Notes under the pieces: model-generated | Told to the model about the DNA's origin: nothing | Databases searched by the model: none | What the model saw: the letters and a program-made list of their open reading frames with translations, nothing else | Made by a program: the position numbers and the translations under genes | Assembly: GCF_015353075.1 (NCBI RefSeq) | Contig: NZ_CP064187.1 | Location: forward strand, 1,240,001-1,304,000 | Direction of reading: 5' to 3' | Length of the DNA: 64,000 bases | Source of the DNA: Rhizobium sp. 007 | GTDB lineage: Bacteria > Pseudomonadota > Alphaproteobacteria > Rhizobiales > Rhizobiaceae | Shown: positions 27,177 to 36,276 of the stretch, piece by piece | Position numbering within the stretch: the stretch's first letter is position 1 | Layout of the letters: each line of letters begins with the position of its first letter

Positions 27177-27695
27177 TTTCGTGTCTCCTTGGGTTGACCC
27201 CAGGCTATCGGAGCAGGACGAAAGCAACAAAATGCGTCGGATGCCACCGAGAGGCTTGTGGGCGGCTGAACTTCTGCTCAGCGAGTGACGTGTTCATGGA
27301 TCGGCAATACCACCGTCGCTCCAGGCGCGTCAGCCAGTTGAAGCAGGCACTCTCAACAACCATTGGGTATGAAAACTATCCACGCGTATAATGTCCTCTG
27401 CAGCCGCCTTGTCTTAGACTCGAAGCGATCCTTAAACGGGGAGCGGTCATGATGGTATACCCATACTTGTCCCCCACGCGTCCTCGGCATCCAACACCAG
27501 GAAATCCAGTGTGTTGGTCGCGGATCCGGAAATCGACGTTTTTCTCCTCTTGTTGCACGTCTCCTTTCTGAGGGGGACTGGCGGTTCGGCTGATGCAGCC
27601 GCGGGCTGCGAGCCGTACGAGATTGGCAACGCCTGCGCGCCTTCGAGGTGGTAAAATAAACAGCTCTCTTACGACATCGAAAGGGGGGCGGAGAT
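27177..27695. other. Intergenic region without supported gene
   Basis: Frames in 27353-27712 (minus) lack ribosome sites and have shadow-like composition. I report only that the adenylate cyclase promoter should lie here. Confidence 0.45.
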
Positions 27696-29879
27696 ATGGA
27701 GAGGCGGCTCACCGCGATACTTTCTGCCGATGTGGTCGGCTATAGCCGCCTCATGGGAGAGGATGAGGCCGGCACGCTGGAGCGGCTGAAGGCCTGCCGC
27801 CGGGAGTTGGTCGATCCCACGTTCGCGGAGTTCCACGGGCGCACCATCAAGCTCATGGGCGATGGTGTGCTGGTTGAGTTCGCGAGCGTGGTAGACGCCG
27901 TCCAGTGTGCCGCAATGATCCAGCGGGAAATGGCAGGCCGCGATCAAGGCGTATCCGAGACAAAGCGAATTCAGTTCCGGGTCGGCGTCAATCTCGGCGA
28001 CATCATTGTCGAAGGGGATGACATCTACGGCGACGGCGTCAACATAGCGGCGCGCCTGCAGGGTATCGCCCCGCCAGGGGGAATCTGCATATCCGGCACT
28101 GCGTTCGATCACGCCGCCCACAAAGCCGACGTCGGGTTTTCAGCCCTCGGTGAGCAGCACCTGAAGAACATGGCCGATCCGGTTCGCGTGTATCGCGTTC
28201 TGCTCGACCCCTCCGAGGCGGGCAAGATTGTCGCCGCCCCCGCCCGCCGGGCCGGACGGCGGGCTATCGTCCTGGCAACGCTCGCAGCGCTGATGATCGC
28301 GATCACCGCGATTGTGGTGGCATGGCAATGGCCGTTTGCGCAGCAACGTCCATCTATCGCGGTACTTCCTTTCGCCAATTTGAGCGGCGACCCCCGCCAG
28401 GATTATTTCACCGATGGAATCACCGACGATCTGATCACCGATCTTGCCAAGCTTTCGGACCTTGACGTCATCTCTCAGAATTCGGTGTTTGCCTACAAAG
28501 GCAAGCCCCGCGTTCTGGCAGACATCAAACGCGATCTCGGTGTCCAGTTTGTCGTTGAGGGCAGCGTGCGGCGGACCGGCGGTCAAATCCGCGTCAACGC
28601 GCAACTGATCGATGCGGCAAGTGGCGACCATCTGTGGGCCAACCGATTTGCCCGCGGCGGGGCGGGTGTGTTTGCCGTGCAAGACGAGATGAGCCGCCAG
28701 ATCGCCGAAGCGCTCGGCCTTGAACTCACTCAGTCCGAGGCCGAGCGGATTGCCCGGCCGCCGACAGCAAATCTCGAAGCATACGACTACTATCTGCGTG
28801 CCGAACAGGCGACGCGGACCGGCCGCCGTTCCCGGATGCTCGAGGCCCTGGCGCTATTTGATAAGGCGCAGGCCCTCGACCCCGGTTTTGCGGAGGCCTT
28901 CGCGGCGGACGCGCACGCTACCGCCTATGTCTGGCGAAGCGCCTACGACGACGTTCTACAGAGCGCGTTGGCGCGAAAAAGGGCCTACGCCAAGGCGAGT
29001 CGCGCCCTGGCCCTCGACCCCGATCTTCCATCGCCGTACGCCGTTCTTGCCGTCATGCAGGTCGTGGACCGCCGTTACGGGCAGGCGGTCGCCTCGGCGC
29101 AGAAGGCTGTGTCGCTCGGACCCGCCGATGCCGAAGCTCATATGGCGTTCGCATACGTTCAATTGATCTCCGGTAATCATGCCGAAGCCGCTGCGGCCGT
29201 CGAGACGGCGCTCAGGCACGATCCGAATCTCTCCGCCATCGACAGGTACACTGCCGGCCTCGTCTACTATCTTCAGCGCGACTACGCGAAGGCTATCGAC
29301 AGTTTCGAACGCGCGCGCGACGGTTCGCCGGGGAACGGCGAATTCGTCACCCCCCTCGCCATGGCCTATGTCCGTGCCGGCCGCCTCGATGACGCGCGCG
29401 CGGCTGTCGCCGAGGGACTCCGCCTTCTCGCGGGACGCGATTGCCTAGCGGGGTGGCGGATCAGCCACGCGCATTTCCGCAAGCGGGATTTGGCGTTTAT
29501 CCTCGATGGCCTGCGCGAGGCCGGCCTGCCGGAATGGCCGCACGGTTTCAAGGGCGACGAGCGTGACCGGCTGAACGGTTACGAGATCGCCCGCACCGTC
29601 ATGGGCAAACTCCTGCGGGGCAGGACCCATCCTTCTGGAAACCCCGCACTCATGCAAATCGGCCTCGATGGCAAGGCGGCATTCCGCTCGGCGACGCAGT
29701 TGATGACCGAAATTGTTTTCGTCAATGGCGACATGTTCTGCGAACAGAGTGAAAACGCATTTGGTAGAGCCGATTGCGGCCCCGTCTATAGACGTGCGAA
29801 CTCGACAGATGAAACCAGGTACGCTTACGTGAACTCGACCAAGGTCTTCTATTTTTCGCCACATCCTGCGGGTCAGTGA
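27696..29879 (+). CDS. Class III adenylate/guanylate cyclase with TolB-like and TPR regions
   Basis: The 727-residue product has a cytoplasmic cyclase domain at 1-170, with the two metal-binding aspartates Asp12 (LSADVVGYSRLM) and Asp56 (KLMGDGVLVEF) and GDIIVEGDDIYGDGVNIAARL for dimer contacts. A single transmembrane helix follows at 191-210. Residues about 215-345 form the TolB-like segment (SIAVLPFANLSGDP, FTDGITDDLITDLAKL, DLGVQFVVEGSVR) and about 370-640 carry TPR-like helices (ALFDKAQALDPGFAEAFAAD and later copies). Rhizobia encode many of these; the input signal is unknown. A GGGGGG-type purine run precedes the ATG. The stop overlaps the YHS gene stop by seven bases, tail to tail. Confidence 0.92.
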   Translation: MERRLTAILSADVVGYSRLMGEDEAGTLERLKACRRELVDPTFAEFHGRTIKLMGDGVLVEFASVVDAVQCAAMIQREMAGRDQGVSETKRIQFRVGVNLGDIIVEGDDIYGDGVNIAARLQGIAPPGGICISGTAFDHAAHKADVGFSALGEQHLKNMADPVRVYRVLLDPSEAGKIVAAPARRAGRRAIVLATLAALMIAITAIVVAWQWPFAQQRPSIAVLPFANLSGDPRQDYFTDGITDDLITDLAKLSDLDVISQNSVFAYKGKPRVLADIKRDLGVQFVVEGSVRRTGGQIRVNAQLIDAASGDHLWANRFARGGAGVFAVQDEMSRQIAEALGLELTQSEAERIARPPTANLEAYDYYLRAEQATRTGRRSRMLEALALFDKAQALDPGFAEAFAADAHATAYVWRSAYDDVLQSALARKRAYAKASRALALDPDLPSPYAVLAVMQVVDRRYGQAVASAQKAVSLGPADAEAHMAFAYVQLISGNHAEAAAAVETALRHDPNLSAIDRYTAGLVYYLQRDYAKAIDSFERARDGSPGNGEFVTPLAMAYVRAGRLDDARAAVAEGLRLLAGRDCLAGWRISHAHFRKRDLAFILDGLREAGLPEWPHGFKGDERDRLNGYEIARTVMGKLLRGRTHPSGNPALMQIGLDGKAAFRSATQLMTEIVFVNGDMFCEQSENAFGRADCGPVYRRANSTDETRYAYVNSTKVFYFSPHPAGQ

Positions 29880-30382
29880 TACTGATCCAGCTCGAGATCG
29901 GCTGCGACCTTCGGCCAGTTCTCATCCGCCTTCGCCACGGCTTCCGCCGCATGGGCGGCGAACGACTCCGCCGATCCCTTGTCGTAGATCAGATAAAGCT
30001 TGCCGTCGATGATCTTGAATGCTTCCGGATCGGTGTTGACCGTGACCGATCCGAGAGCCACCTCGCCCGCGCAGTATCCGCCATACTGAGGCGCATATTT
30101 GAGCGGCTCGCTGATGAACATTTCGCGGTGTTTGGCATTGGCGAAATGCCACGGCGTCCCCAGCCATTCGTAGGAGAATTTCTCTGATCCCTTCGTCGCT
30201 TTGCCTTCCGTGAAGTAGGCGACCGTGTCGTATCCCATGATAGCCACGCCGCCGAAGTAACCCGTGTTTACCGAGTCGTCGGCGAAAGCCGGCGTTCCAC
30301 CGACAGCCACTGCCACAGCCATGACGGTCCCCGCCACAGAGCGACCAATGCCTCGTGCGCTGCTTCTGGTCATTACATCCAT
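29873..30382 (-). CDS. Exported YHS-domain protein
   Basis: The 169-residue product has a long signal peptide with an Arg-rich start (TRSSARGIGRSVAG, hydrophobic part, cleavage after PAFA). The YHS domain spans GYDTVAYFTEGKATKGSEKF and WHFANAKHREMFISEPLKYAPQYGGYCA, the typical signature. YHS domains are found in metal-handling proteins and oxygenases; here it should be periplasmic. AGGAGG lies 6 bases before the ATG at 30382 and inside the end of the ankyrin gene, whose stop is 13 bases away, so the two are one operon. Confidence 0.88.
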   Translation of the reverse strand: MDVMTRSSARGIGRSVAGTVMAVAVAVGGTPAFADDSVNTGYFGGVAIMGYDTVAYFTEGKATKGSEKFSYEWLGTPWHFANAKHREMFISEPLKYAPQYGGYCAGEVALGSVTVNTDPEAFKIIDGKLYLIYDKGSAESFAAHAAEAVAKADENWPKVAADLELDQYH

Positions 30383-30395
30383 CTGAGCCTCCTGT

Positions 30396-30989
30396 TCAAT
30401 CTTGAATTTCCATGCACTTCGCGTACCCCTTGTCGCCGATGAGGCTGGCCGGAGGGCAGGTCGCGCCGTGCCGCTTGAACAGCCGGATGATGTCTGTGTT
30501 GCCCTTCCAGAATGCCCTCGTGATCGGGGTGTAGCCGTGAACCTCGGCGTGACCGACATCGGCTCCCTTGGCGAGCAGAAACTCGGCGAGGGCTGCGTGG
30601 TTTTCCTCACCGGCCACCATCAGCGGCGTCACACCCGCCTTATTGGCCGCGTCGTCAAGCGTCGCACCATGGTGGAGCAGCAGCTTGCTGATCGGCAAGC
30701 TGCCGGAAAAGGCCGCGGCATGAAGCGGCGTAAACCCGCCCGCGTTGCGCGCCATGACGTCAGCATCTTTGCCGATCAGCAATTCCACCATGGCGAGCTG
30801 GTCTGCGAGGGCGGCGTTCATGAGAGGCGTTGCCTGGTCGCGGGCCCGACTGTCTACATCGGCACCAGCGGCCAGAGCCTGCTCGACGGCGGCGGTGTCT
30901 CCGGCCGCAACGGCATCGAACAAGGGATCACCTGCGGCGGCCATTGTCGCCGCAAAAAACAACGCTACCGATGCAAGCAACCGGCTCAT
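30396..30989 (-). CDS. Exported ankyrin-repeat protein
   Basis: The 197-residue product has a Sec signal (MSRLLASVALFFAATMAAAG) and five ankyrin units, for example DQATPLMNAALADQLAMVEL, GGFTPLHAAAFSGSLPISKL and GVTPLMVAGEENHAALAEF. The end CPPASLIGDKGYAKCMEI carries two cysteines that could form a disulfide. Exported ankyrin proteins next to periplasmic enzymes are known in Pseudomonas (AnkB with catalase); by analogy this one may chaperone or bind the YHS partner downstream. The partner relation is inference. Confidence 0.85.
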   Translation of the reverse strand: MSRLLASVALFFAATMAAAGDPLFDAVAAGDTAAVEQALAAGADVDSRARDQATPLMNAALADQLAMVELLIGKDADVMARNAGGFTPLHAAAFSGSLPISKLLLHHGATLDDAANKAGVTPLMVAGEENHAALAEFLLAKGADVGHAEVHGYTPITRAFWKGNTDIIRLFKRHGATCPPASLIGDKGYAKCMEIQD

Positions 30990-31121
30990 GACTCCACCCT
31001 GGATGTTTCTAGTTTAAAATAGCACAACCCGCCGACTTTGGGTAGGCATGTGCGCTGGTAAGTGGCGTTCGGCCGATCGCGGTCCTTCCGAGAAAAGGCG
31101 CGCTGCCGCGGTTCTGGAATG

Positions 31122-31583
31122 CTACTCGACGGCAATGGAGCTGGGTTTGCCTTTCGCTCCGACCATCACGACCAGGAGTTTCGTGGGGACGCCGCCGTTG
31201 AAGGCTTGCATGGGGGTGTTCATCGGCTCCGCTACAGCCTCACCAGCCTTATAGGTCCGTGATACACCCCCAACCCGAGTTTCCAGCGTTCCTTCCAACA
31301 CATGAGCGATGACCGGAACCGGATGTTGATGAAGGTTGCTGTGACCGTTCGGTTGGATTGTAATGACCATCGAGGTTATTTCGGGCGTATCAGTCTGGGG
31401 CAGGGTCAATGGTTGGTCAGTTGCTGTTGCCGTCGTCTTCAGTAGAATTTTCCCTTCAAAGCCCACGGCTTCGTGCGAGTGATCCTGGGCAAGTACGGTC
31501 GTCGGGAACGGCGTCAACCAAGCGCACCCCGCCGCAACAGCAACGCCCAAGGTGAGGGATAACGTGCGCATAATCGTGTTCAT
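31122..31583 (-). CDS. Exported cupin protein
   Basis: The 153-residue product has a signal peptide (RTLSLTLGVAVAAGCAWL, later AQDHSHEAVGF). The cupin core contains NGHSNLHQHPVPVIAHVLEG, with the HxH and downstream Glu of the metal site, and GEAVAEPMNTPMQAFN for the second motif. A cysteine in AAGCAW could form a lipobox, but the spacing is weak. GAGGAAG lies close before the ATG at 31583. Function unknown; such proteins are often quercetinase-like or sensor cupins. Confidence 0.8.
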   Translation of the reverse strand: MNTIMRTLSLTLGVAVAAGCAWLTPFPTTVLAQDHSHEAVGFEGKILLKTTATATDQPLTLPQTDTPEITSMVITIQPNGHSNLHQHPVPVIAHVLEGTLETRVGGVSRTYKAGEAVAEPMNTPMQAFNGGVPTKLLVVMVGAKGKPSSIAVE

Positions 31584-31884
31584 CGCTTCCTCCATCTAGT
31601 CGAGGAATATTAGGTAATCCGAAATCAACCTAAGAGCGATAACGATGGGTTGTCAAATCAACTTTTGGGAAATAGCGCACCTGCCGCGTCCACTGGGGAC
31701 CGTACGGAAAAGTTCCGCCCAATTATAATGCGGCGGCCATTAGTGAGCGGCCGCAATGGGCGGCAATGAGCGTTCGGCCGGATCAGATGGACTTCAGCTT
31801 TTGGCGCATTCCGATCGCTGTTGGGCGCGAAGCCGCCAAGGTACCAAGGCCTTCTATCACCCCTTGGTCGGCTGGGACCTCAAA
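31584..31884. other. Intergenic region without supported gene
   Basis: No credible coding frame or RNA. It lies between the cupin start and the stop of the VOC gene; a promoter for the cupin gene is expected. Confidence 0.4.
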
Positions 31885-32309
31885 CTATCGCGGGAGGGAA
31901 CCAGCCTCGTACATCTCCCCGTACTGGTCGCTCGGGGGGATCGGCTTGATGATATCGATAAGGACCCCATTCGGGTCGGCTGTTATAAAATGCCTCTGGC
32001 CAAATTCCTCATCCCGAAGCTCAAGACGGATGGGCAGGCCCGCTTTCAACAGCCTCTGATATGATCCGTCTACGTCCTCAACCTCGAAATTGAGTAGCAA
32101 CCCCGACGCTTTGCCTCGAGCCCCTTCTGGGATCGTGCTGTGACTGCCGTCGAGCACAGCCAGGGCCACATGTTCGCTGTCTTTGGACTGCAGATGAACA
32201 TACAATCTGCTGAAAACTGCGCTTCGAAGCCAAAGTGTTCGATGTAGAAGGCTGCTGTCGCGGCGACGTCGTCCGTCATAATGACCGGGTAGTAGCTCGT
32301 TGTCTTCAT
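31885..32309 (-). pseudogene. VOC/glyoxalase-family protein with a one-base deletion
   Basis: The first frame (from 32309) gives [20 protein letters not shown] and [15 protein letters not shown]; the second continues [38 protein letters not shown] and [19 protein letters not shown]. These form one glyoxalase/bleomycin-resistance-like domain of about 141 residues. The length of 425 bases and the sequence GATTGTATGTTC at the junction, where GATTGGTATGTTC would restore the frame, indicate loss of one G near 32204. It is divergent from a TetR gene that probably controlled it. Confidence 0.8.
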
Positions 32310-32349
32310 GGCTTTCGCTCCTGATCAACATCAATTACATTCAATCTGC

Positions 32350-32365
32350 ATGTTTATAGAAACAT
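32350..32365. promoter_or_regulatory. Candidate TetR operator
   Basis: A perfect palindrome ATGTTTATAGAAACAT (6-bp arms, 4-base centre) lies in the 81-base gap between the divergent VOC and TetR genes. Position and symmetry fit a TetR dimer site controlling both. Confidence 0.5.
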
Positions 32366-32390
32366 TCTGCCTGTATGTAAAGGAATGCCG

Positions 32391-32939
32391 ATGGCACGCA
32401 ACAATCGAGAACGGACAGATGCCACTCGGACAGCACTGCTGGATGCCGCCAGAGCCCTCTTCGTGGATAGAGGCTATGCCGAAACCGCGACTCCGAATAT
32501 CGTCGCTGCAGCGAACGTGACGCGCGGCGCACTCTACCACCACTTCCCGGACAAGAAGGCGCTGTTCACCGCAGTGGTCGAAAGGGAAGGCGCTGCCGTA
32601 GCTTCCGAAATAGAGGAGCGGTCGTCGGCAACGTCCTCTGCGCGTGATGCAATCCTCGCTGGGGCGGCCGCATACTTCGACGCGATGGCCGTGCCAGGGC
32701 GGACCAGGCTTCTGCTGCTGCAGGCTCCGGCTCTCGTCAACGAGGATCAGGTCGAGAGCACTCTCAGGAGCGGGCTCTCGGCACTCTTGGCAACTTCAGG
32801 GTCGCTGGGCCTCGTCGACCCACTGACGGTCCTTCTTTCGGCCGCGTTCGACCGGGCGGCACTCGAAATTGATAGGGGCCGGAAGAGGTCGGACTACGAG
32901 GAGGCGATCGTAACGTTGATCGACGGCCTCGTGGATTGA
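32391..32939 (+). CDS. TetR family transcriptional regulator
   Basis: The product is 182 residues from the ATG at 32391, chosen because AAAGGA ends 6 bases before it. The HTH is at about 10-55: ALLDAARALFVDRGYAETAT, IVAAANVTRGALYHHFPDK and ALFTAVVERE. The C-terminal ligand domain resembles the group with PGRTRLLLLQAPALV, common in repressors of small detoxification genes. The likely target is the divergent VOC gene through the palindrome at 32350-32365. Confidence 0.9.
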   Translation: MARNNRERTDATRTALLDAARALFVDRGYAETATPNIVAAANVTRGALYHHFPDKKALFTAVVEREGAAVASEIEERSSATSSARDAILAGAAAYFDAMAVPGRTRLLLLQAPALVNEDQVESTLRSGLSALLATSGSLGLVDPLTVLLSAAFDRAALEIDRGRKRSDYEEAIVTLIDGLVD

Positions 32940-33011
32940 ACGTCCGCGTACGGCGCATTGCTGTCGAGACGTTCGTCTGCAGTCGGCCCAAAGCGGACTT
33001 TGCATAGAAGG

Positions 33012-33431
33012 CTAAAGCAACTTTCGCAAAAATATTCTCTGGTGTGTCTCGGGGGGATATCGTTCCAGCGTGCCGAACACAGAGTATCCTTGCTTTTCAT
33101 AGAAGCCTGGAGCCTGAAAGCTGAATGTGTCAAGCCAAATCCCGACGCAGCTTTGTTGTTTGGCCCATTGCTCCGCCTGAGCCAGAAGCTTCGCCCCCAG
33201 TTGCTGGCCCCTCATAACTTCGGGCACAAAAAGCAGCTCGACGAACAGCCAGTCATAATAGCATTTCGCCCATAGGCCACCTTGGATTCCGCCCTCATCA
33301 TCGCGCAGTAAAATTGCGAGCGGCTTGTAACCATCCTGTCCAGCCTTCGAATCATTAAACGCGAGCAGGGGATTTAGGATTGCCTGGCGGACATCTTCGT
33401 TAGGGTCGAGCTTCAATTCTAAAACAGGCAT
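33012..33431 (-). CDS. GNAT family N-acetyltransferase
   Basis: The 139-residue product has the GNAT fold: strand and loop LFVELLFVPEVMRGQQLGAK contain the acetyl-CoA binding V-x-x-x-R-G-Q-x-L-G-A motif A, and FYEKQGYSVFGTLERYP is motif B. GGAG is 7 bases before the ATG at 33431; an upstream in-frame start at 33452 adds seven residues. The substrate cannot be told. Close relatives are often annotated as acetyltransferases of antibiotic-like small molecules, which is not evidence for that role. Confidence 0.85.
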   Translation of the reverse strand: MPVLELKLDPNEDVRQAILNPLLAFNDSKAGQDGYKPLAILLRDDEGGIQGGLWAKCYYDWLFVELLFVPEVMRGQQLGAKLLAQAEQWAKQQSCVGIWLDTFSFQAPGFYEKQGYSVFGTLERYPPETHQRIFLRKLL

Positions 33432-33584
33432 TTCGTATCTCCATTCAGCCATTTCCGCCTATGTGGCCGATGTAACAGACACGTGAATTTGTCGCCATAC
33501 TCGGGAGACCACTTTTGGCGCTTTCCGGAAGAAGATGGTGCTCCCCTTTCGCCAGCGGGAGAAAGGTCCAACAGGGCAGAGTCC

Positions 33585-34478
33585 TCATCCCATCAATAGT
33601 GGTCTTAGCGTGTTGAGGTGATCCACGGTATAGTCGAAAAAGGCAATAATCCTTGGCGTTTTTCGTATGTCCGGATGGGTCAGCAGATACCACCCGCGGT
33701 TCAGCTCTTCGACCGGTGCGGAGAGTTGAACAAGGGTCTCATGCATGTTGGCGATCGTGGTAGGCAATGGAGAGATTCCGAGGCCAGCCATTACGGCATG
33801 GAGGACACCGAGAACACTGTTGTTCGTCGCGGCGGTCTCCGCATCGGGAGCTATCCGTCGGAGCCACTCTGCAGCACGATGGTTTGACAGCGCGCCTTCA
33901 AATCCGATGATTGTATGGTTGGCGATGTCATGGAGGCCATTCAACGTCCCATGGCGATGGACGTAGTCGCGACTGCCGTATACAGCCCAGACTGAGTCGC
34001 CGATCCTTCGTCCCACCAGCTTTTCATCTGCCTGTTCGCCTGATCGGAGAGCTACGTCTGCTTCGCCCTTGGACAGGTCGAGATAGCCGTCGCTCATCAC
34101 AAATTCCACCCGGAGGCTGGGATAGAGTTCGTAGAAGTCACTCAGGAACTGCGAGTTGGAAATTCGTGACACGAGGGGCTCAGGGCAGGTTAGCCGAATG
34201 ATGCCTTTTAGTTCGTTGGCGTAGGCCTTCGCCTGCCGTTCGATGGCGATCATCGCTTTCTCGGCGTCTTCTGCCAATGGCAGGAGTGCAAGGCCAAGTT
34301 CCGTTAGCTGGTATCCCGACGGATGTCTTCGGACGAGGCCATGCCCGATCCTCCCTTCCAGTTCGGCGACGCGGCGATGAACCGTCGACTGATTGACGCC
34401 CATCGCTCTTGCCGCCGACAGGGTGCTCCCGTGCCTGGCAACTGCGATGAAGTATCTGATGTCGTCCCAGCCGAGCAT
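33585..34478 (-). CDS. LysR family transcriptional regulator
   Basis: The 297-residue product starts MLGWDDIRYFIAVARHGSTL with the winged HTH AARAMGVNQSTVHRRVAELE (residues 17-36) and a full effector domain. This LysR subgroup, with WDDIRYFxAVARxGS at the start and HRRVAELE, regulates divergently placed genes. The divergent cupin gene begins 99 bases away. The start at 34478 rather than 34583 is chosen on family alignment. Confidence 0.9.
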   Translation of the reverse strand: MLGWDDIRYFIAVARHGSTLSAARAMGVNQSTVHRRVAELEGRIGHGLVRRHPSGYQLTELGLALLPLAEDAEKAMIAIERQAKAYANELKGIIRLTCPEPLVSRISNSQFLSDFYELYPSLRVEFVMSDGYLDLSKGEADVALRSGEQADEKLVGRRIGDSVWAVYGSRDYVHRHGTLNGLHDIANHTIIGFEGALSNHRAAEWLRRIAPDAETAATNNSVLGVLHAVMAGLGISPLPTTIANMHETLVQLSAPVEELNRGWYLLTHPDIRKTPRIIAFFDYTVDHLNTLRPLLMG

Positions 34479-34488
34479 AGGTCCACTA

Positions 34489-34504
34489 TGCGCTTTTGCG
34501 CGCA
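34489..34504. promoter_or_regulatory. Inverted repeat in the LysR/cupin divergent region
   Basis: TGCGCTTTTGCGCGCA has 5-bp arms (TGCGC/GCGCA) separated by six bases and lies just upstream of the LysR start. It fits a LysR recognition element in size but not strictly the T-N11-A pattern. Confidence 0.3.
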
Positions 34505-34577
34505 ACCTTTGCAATGGTGCTGCTCCCGGCCGAACCGCCACTTCTCTAGTGTGGCGCAATTGGAAATGGAGGCAATC

Positions 34578-34982
34578 ATGCAAGACATTAACGTACAGGA
34601 TGCGATCTCGGCTCTTTTAGTCGGAGCAACGACATCCGCCGCGCCCACCGGAATGGCCAAGTTAAAGGTCCTTCACCGAGAGGCGACCCAGAGCCTTCCC
34701 CAACAGGAGGCGCAGGAAATAAGGGTACTCCTTGCGACGTTGGAGCCGGGTGATCGCACTCCATATCACTCTCATCGGTTTCCGGTAACGGTCTTTATGC
34801 TGAGCGGCGAATTCACGTTGGAACTCGATGGTCGAGACCCGGTCATCCTGCACGCGGGGAACGTCTTTGTTGAACCGTCCCTCGTTGCGATGACCGGACA
34901 TAATCGGAGTGAAAGGCCCACGACAATGGCCCTGTTTTATGTCTCTGATCCCGACACGCCTTTCGCCGATGCGATCAGCTAG
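34578..34982 (+). CDS. Cupin domain protein
   Basis: The 134-residue product has no signal. The cupin motifs are PGDRTPYHSHRFPVTVFMLSG (HxH and following strand; part of motif 1) and GNVFVEPSLVAMTGHNRS (motif 2, with its histidine). GGAGG precedes the ATG at 34578 by 6 bases. It probably is the target of the divergent LysR regulator. The function is unknown; similar proteins are cytoplasmic cupins of rhizobial stress loci. Confidence 0.82.
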   Translation: MQDINVQDAISALLVGATTSAAPTGMAKLKVLHREATQSLPQQEAQEIRVLLATLEPGDRTPYHSHRFPVTVFMLSGEFTLELDGRDPVILHAGNVFVEPSLVAMTGHNRSERPTTMALFYVSDPDTPFADAIS

Positions 34983-35029
34983 GCGGTCCCTGACTGGATT
35001 TGCGCGGAGCGGAAGAGAGCTATCTTCCG

Positions 35030-35266
35030 CTACCGGCCAGAGCTGCCCTGTCTTTGGAATTGCTCGGAGATGGCAATAGGATAGTCCCGACGACGGTTCT
35101 TGAGCGAGTGACGCCAATCCTCCGACTTCAGCAAGACCACCTGTCGGTCGTCATTATTGGCCAACCATAGGACTGTATAGCGTTGCAACTTCAAGCTAGC
35201 GCGTCTTGGCACATACTCGTTTGGGCTGGCTTGAGGCCAATGCCGCTTTCGGCCCTCTGCGGACAT
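35030..35266 (-). CDS. Doubtful hypothetical protein
   Basis: A 78-residue frame with MSAEGRKRHWPQ, VLWLANNDDRQVVLLKSEDW and RRDYPIAISEQFQRQG. It follows the acetyltransferase gene by nine bases on the same strand. No clear ribosome site and no family; it may be chance. Confidence 0.28.
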   Translation of the reverse strand: MSAEGRKRHWPQASPNEYVPRRASLKLQRYTVLWLANNDDRQVVLLKSEDWRHSLKNRRRDYPIAISEQFQRQGSSGR

Positions 35267-35275
35267 CAGCTTTCG

Positions 35276-35794
35276 TTATCCCGTTGTCGCTCTGTCTTTG
35301 GGAGACCAGCCTTCCCTTGTGGTGACATAGACGAGATTTTTTTGGGCGTTTTCAGATACCCGAGGGATTGCACCGATTCTTTTTGCGACGGCGATGGAGG
35401 CATAATTTTCAGGATGAATGATGTGGACTGCTTCCATCCAACCAAGCTCTTCAAACGCCCAAATTAAGCAGCGAGTTGCCGCCTCAGTGGCGTATCCTTT
35501 GCCCCAAACGTCGCGACTGAACGCCCAGCCAATCTCAGGGCCTACCCATCCGGGAGGGAACCACGCGCCCGCGCGGCCTATCCAACGACCCGTCGCCTTC
35601 TCGATTACCGAGAAATTGCTATACCCCTGAACGCTCCAAGCCCCTGCGAAAAGGCATAGATTGCGCCACGCACCTGTAGCATCTTGCGGGCCGCCGATGA
35701 ATCTAGTGACCTCAGCGTCGGAGAGAAACACGGTCCAAGCAGGGAGATCAACCGCGCTGGGATGCCGCAACAGAAGACGCTCTGTTTCTATCAT
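35276..35794 (-). CDS. GNAT family N-acetyltransferase (RimJ/RimL-like)
   Basis: The 172-residue product starts MIETERLLLRHPSAVDLPAW, typical of the Acetyltransf_3 (RimJ/RimL) group. Motif A is WAFSRDVWGKGYATEAATRCL and motif B is NYASIAVAKRIGA. AAAGG lies about 8 bases before the ATG at 35794, which decides against the longer in-frame start at 35848. The substrate is unknown; RimL-like enzymes may acetylate protein N-termini or small amines. Confidence 0.87.
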   Translation of the reverse strand: MIETERLLLRHPSAVDLPAWTVFLSDAEVTRFIGGPQDATGAWRNLCLFAGAWSVQGYSNFSVIEKATGRWIGRAGAWFPPGWVGPEIGWAFSRDVWGKGYATEAATRCLIWAFEELGWMEAVHIIHPENYASIAVAKRIGAIPRVSENAQKNLVYVTTREGWSPKDRATTG

Positions 35795-36036
35795 TTTGTC
35801 GCCTTTGGGAGTTGCCGTGAACCACCGCATACCGCCGCTACAAGACATAACGATGACCGCTCATGGCGCATAGTTGCCACGCCTCTCCAAGGTTGGTGGC
35901 ATTGATCCTAACCAAACTTTCGTCGCATGTCGGCCTCCACCTCCGGTAAAGGTTCTTGGAGCGGCTCTGTTACGATTTACTCACCTTAAAGCAGCTTCCA
36001 AATTGATGCGTTGCGCGGAAGTTGTAGTCTCGTGTC

Positions 36037-36252
36037 ATGATTAGCAACCTGCTCTTCGTCGCAGCCGCTGTGACGTTATCTGTTGTGCTCTGGCTGATGC
36101 TTCCGGCCATCGGGAGCCGATACGTCCACCCGCCGAGCCTGTCGCCCGACGAGATCGCGGCCGGATATCTGCGCCATATCCCCACCGGATCGAAAATCAC
36201 GGGGTCGCGAAAGAAGTGGTCTGTGAACGACAAGACTGCAATCGCAGCGTGA
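36037..36252 (+). CDS. Small single-pass membrane protein
   Basis: The 71-residue frame starts MISNLLFVAAAVTLSVVLWLM, one transmembrane helix, and continues with a soluble part (SPDEIAAGYLRHIPTGSKI). Composition of the second part looks coding. There is no strong ribosome site. No family recognised. It ends inside the first copy of a 29-base repeat. Confidence 0.42.
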   Translation: MISNLLFVAAAVTLSVVLWLMLPAIGSRYVHPPSLSPDEIAAGYLRHIPTGSKITGSRKKWSVNDKTAIAA

Positions 36253-36276
36253 CGCGACACGAGCCAGTGAATCTGC
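36248..36276 (+). repeat. 29-base direct repeat, copy 1
   Basis: Begins CGTGACGCGACAC and ends GAATCTGC; 25 of 29 bases equal the copy at 37264-37292. The two copies flank the acetyltransferase gene 1,016 bases apart. Confidence 0.6.

Noticed and set aside
32331..32543. Small minus-strand frames over the TetR gene start
   Set aside because: Antisense to the HTH of the regulator and without ribosome sites.
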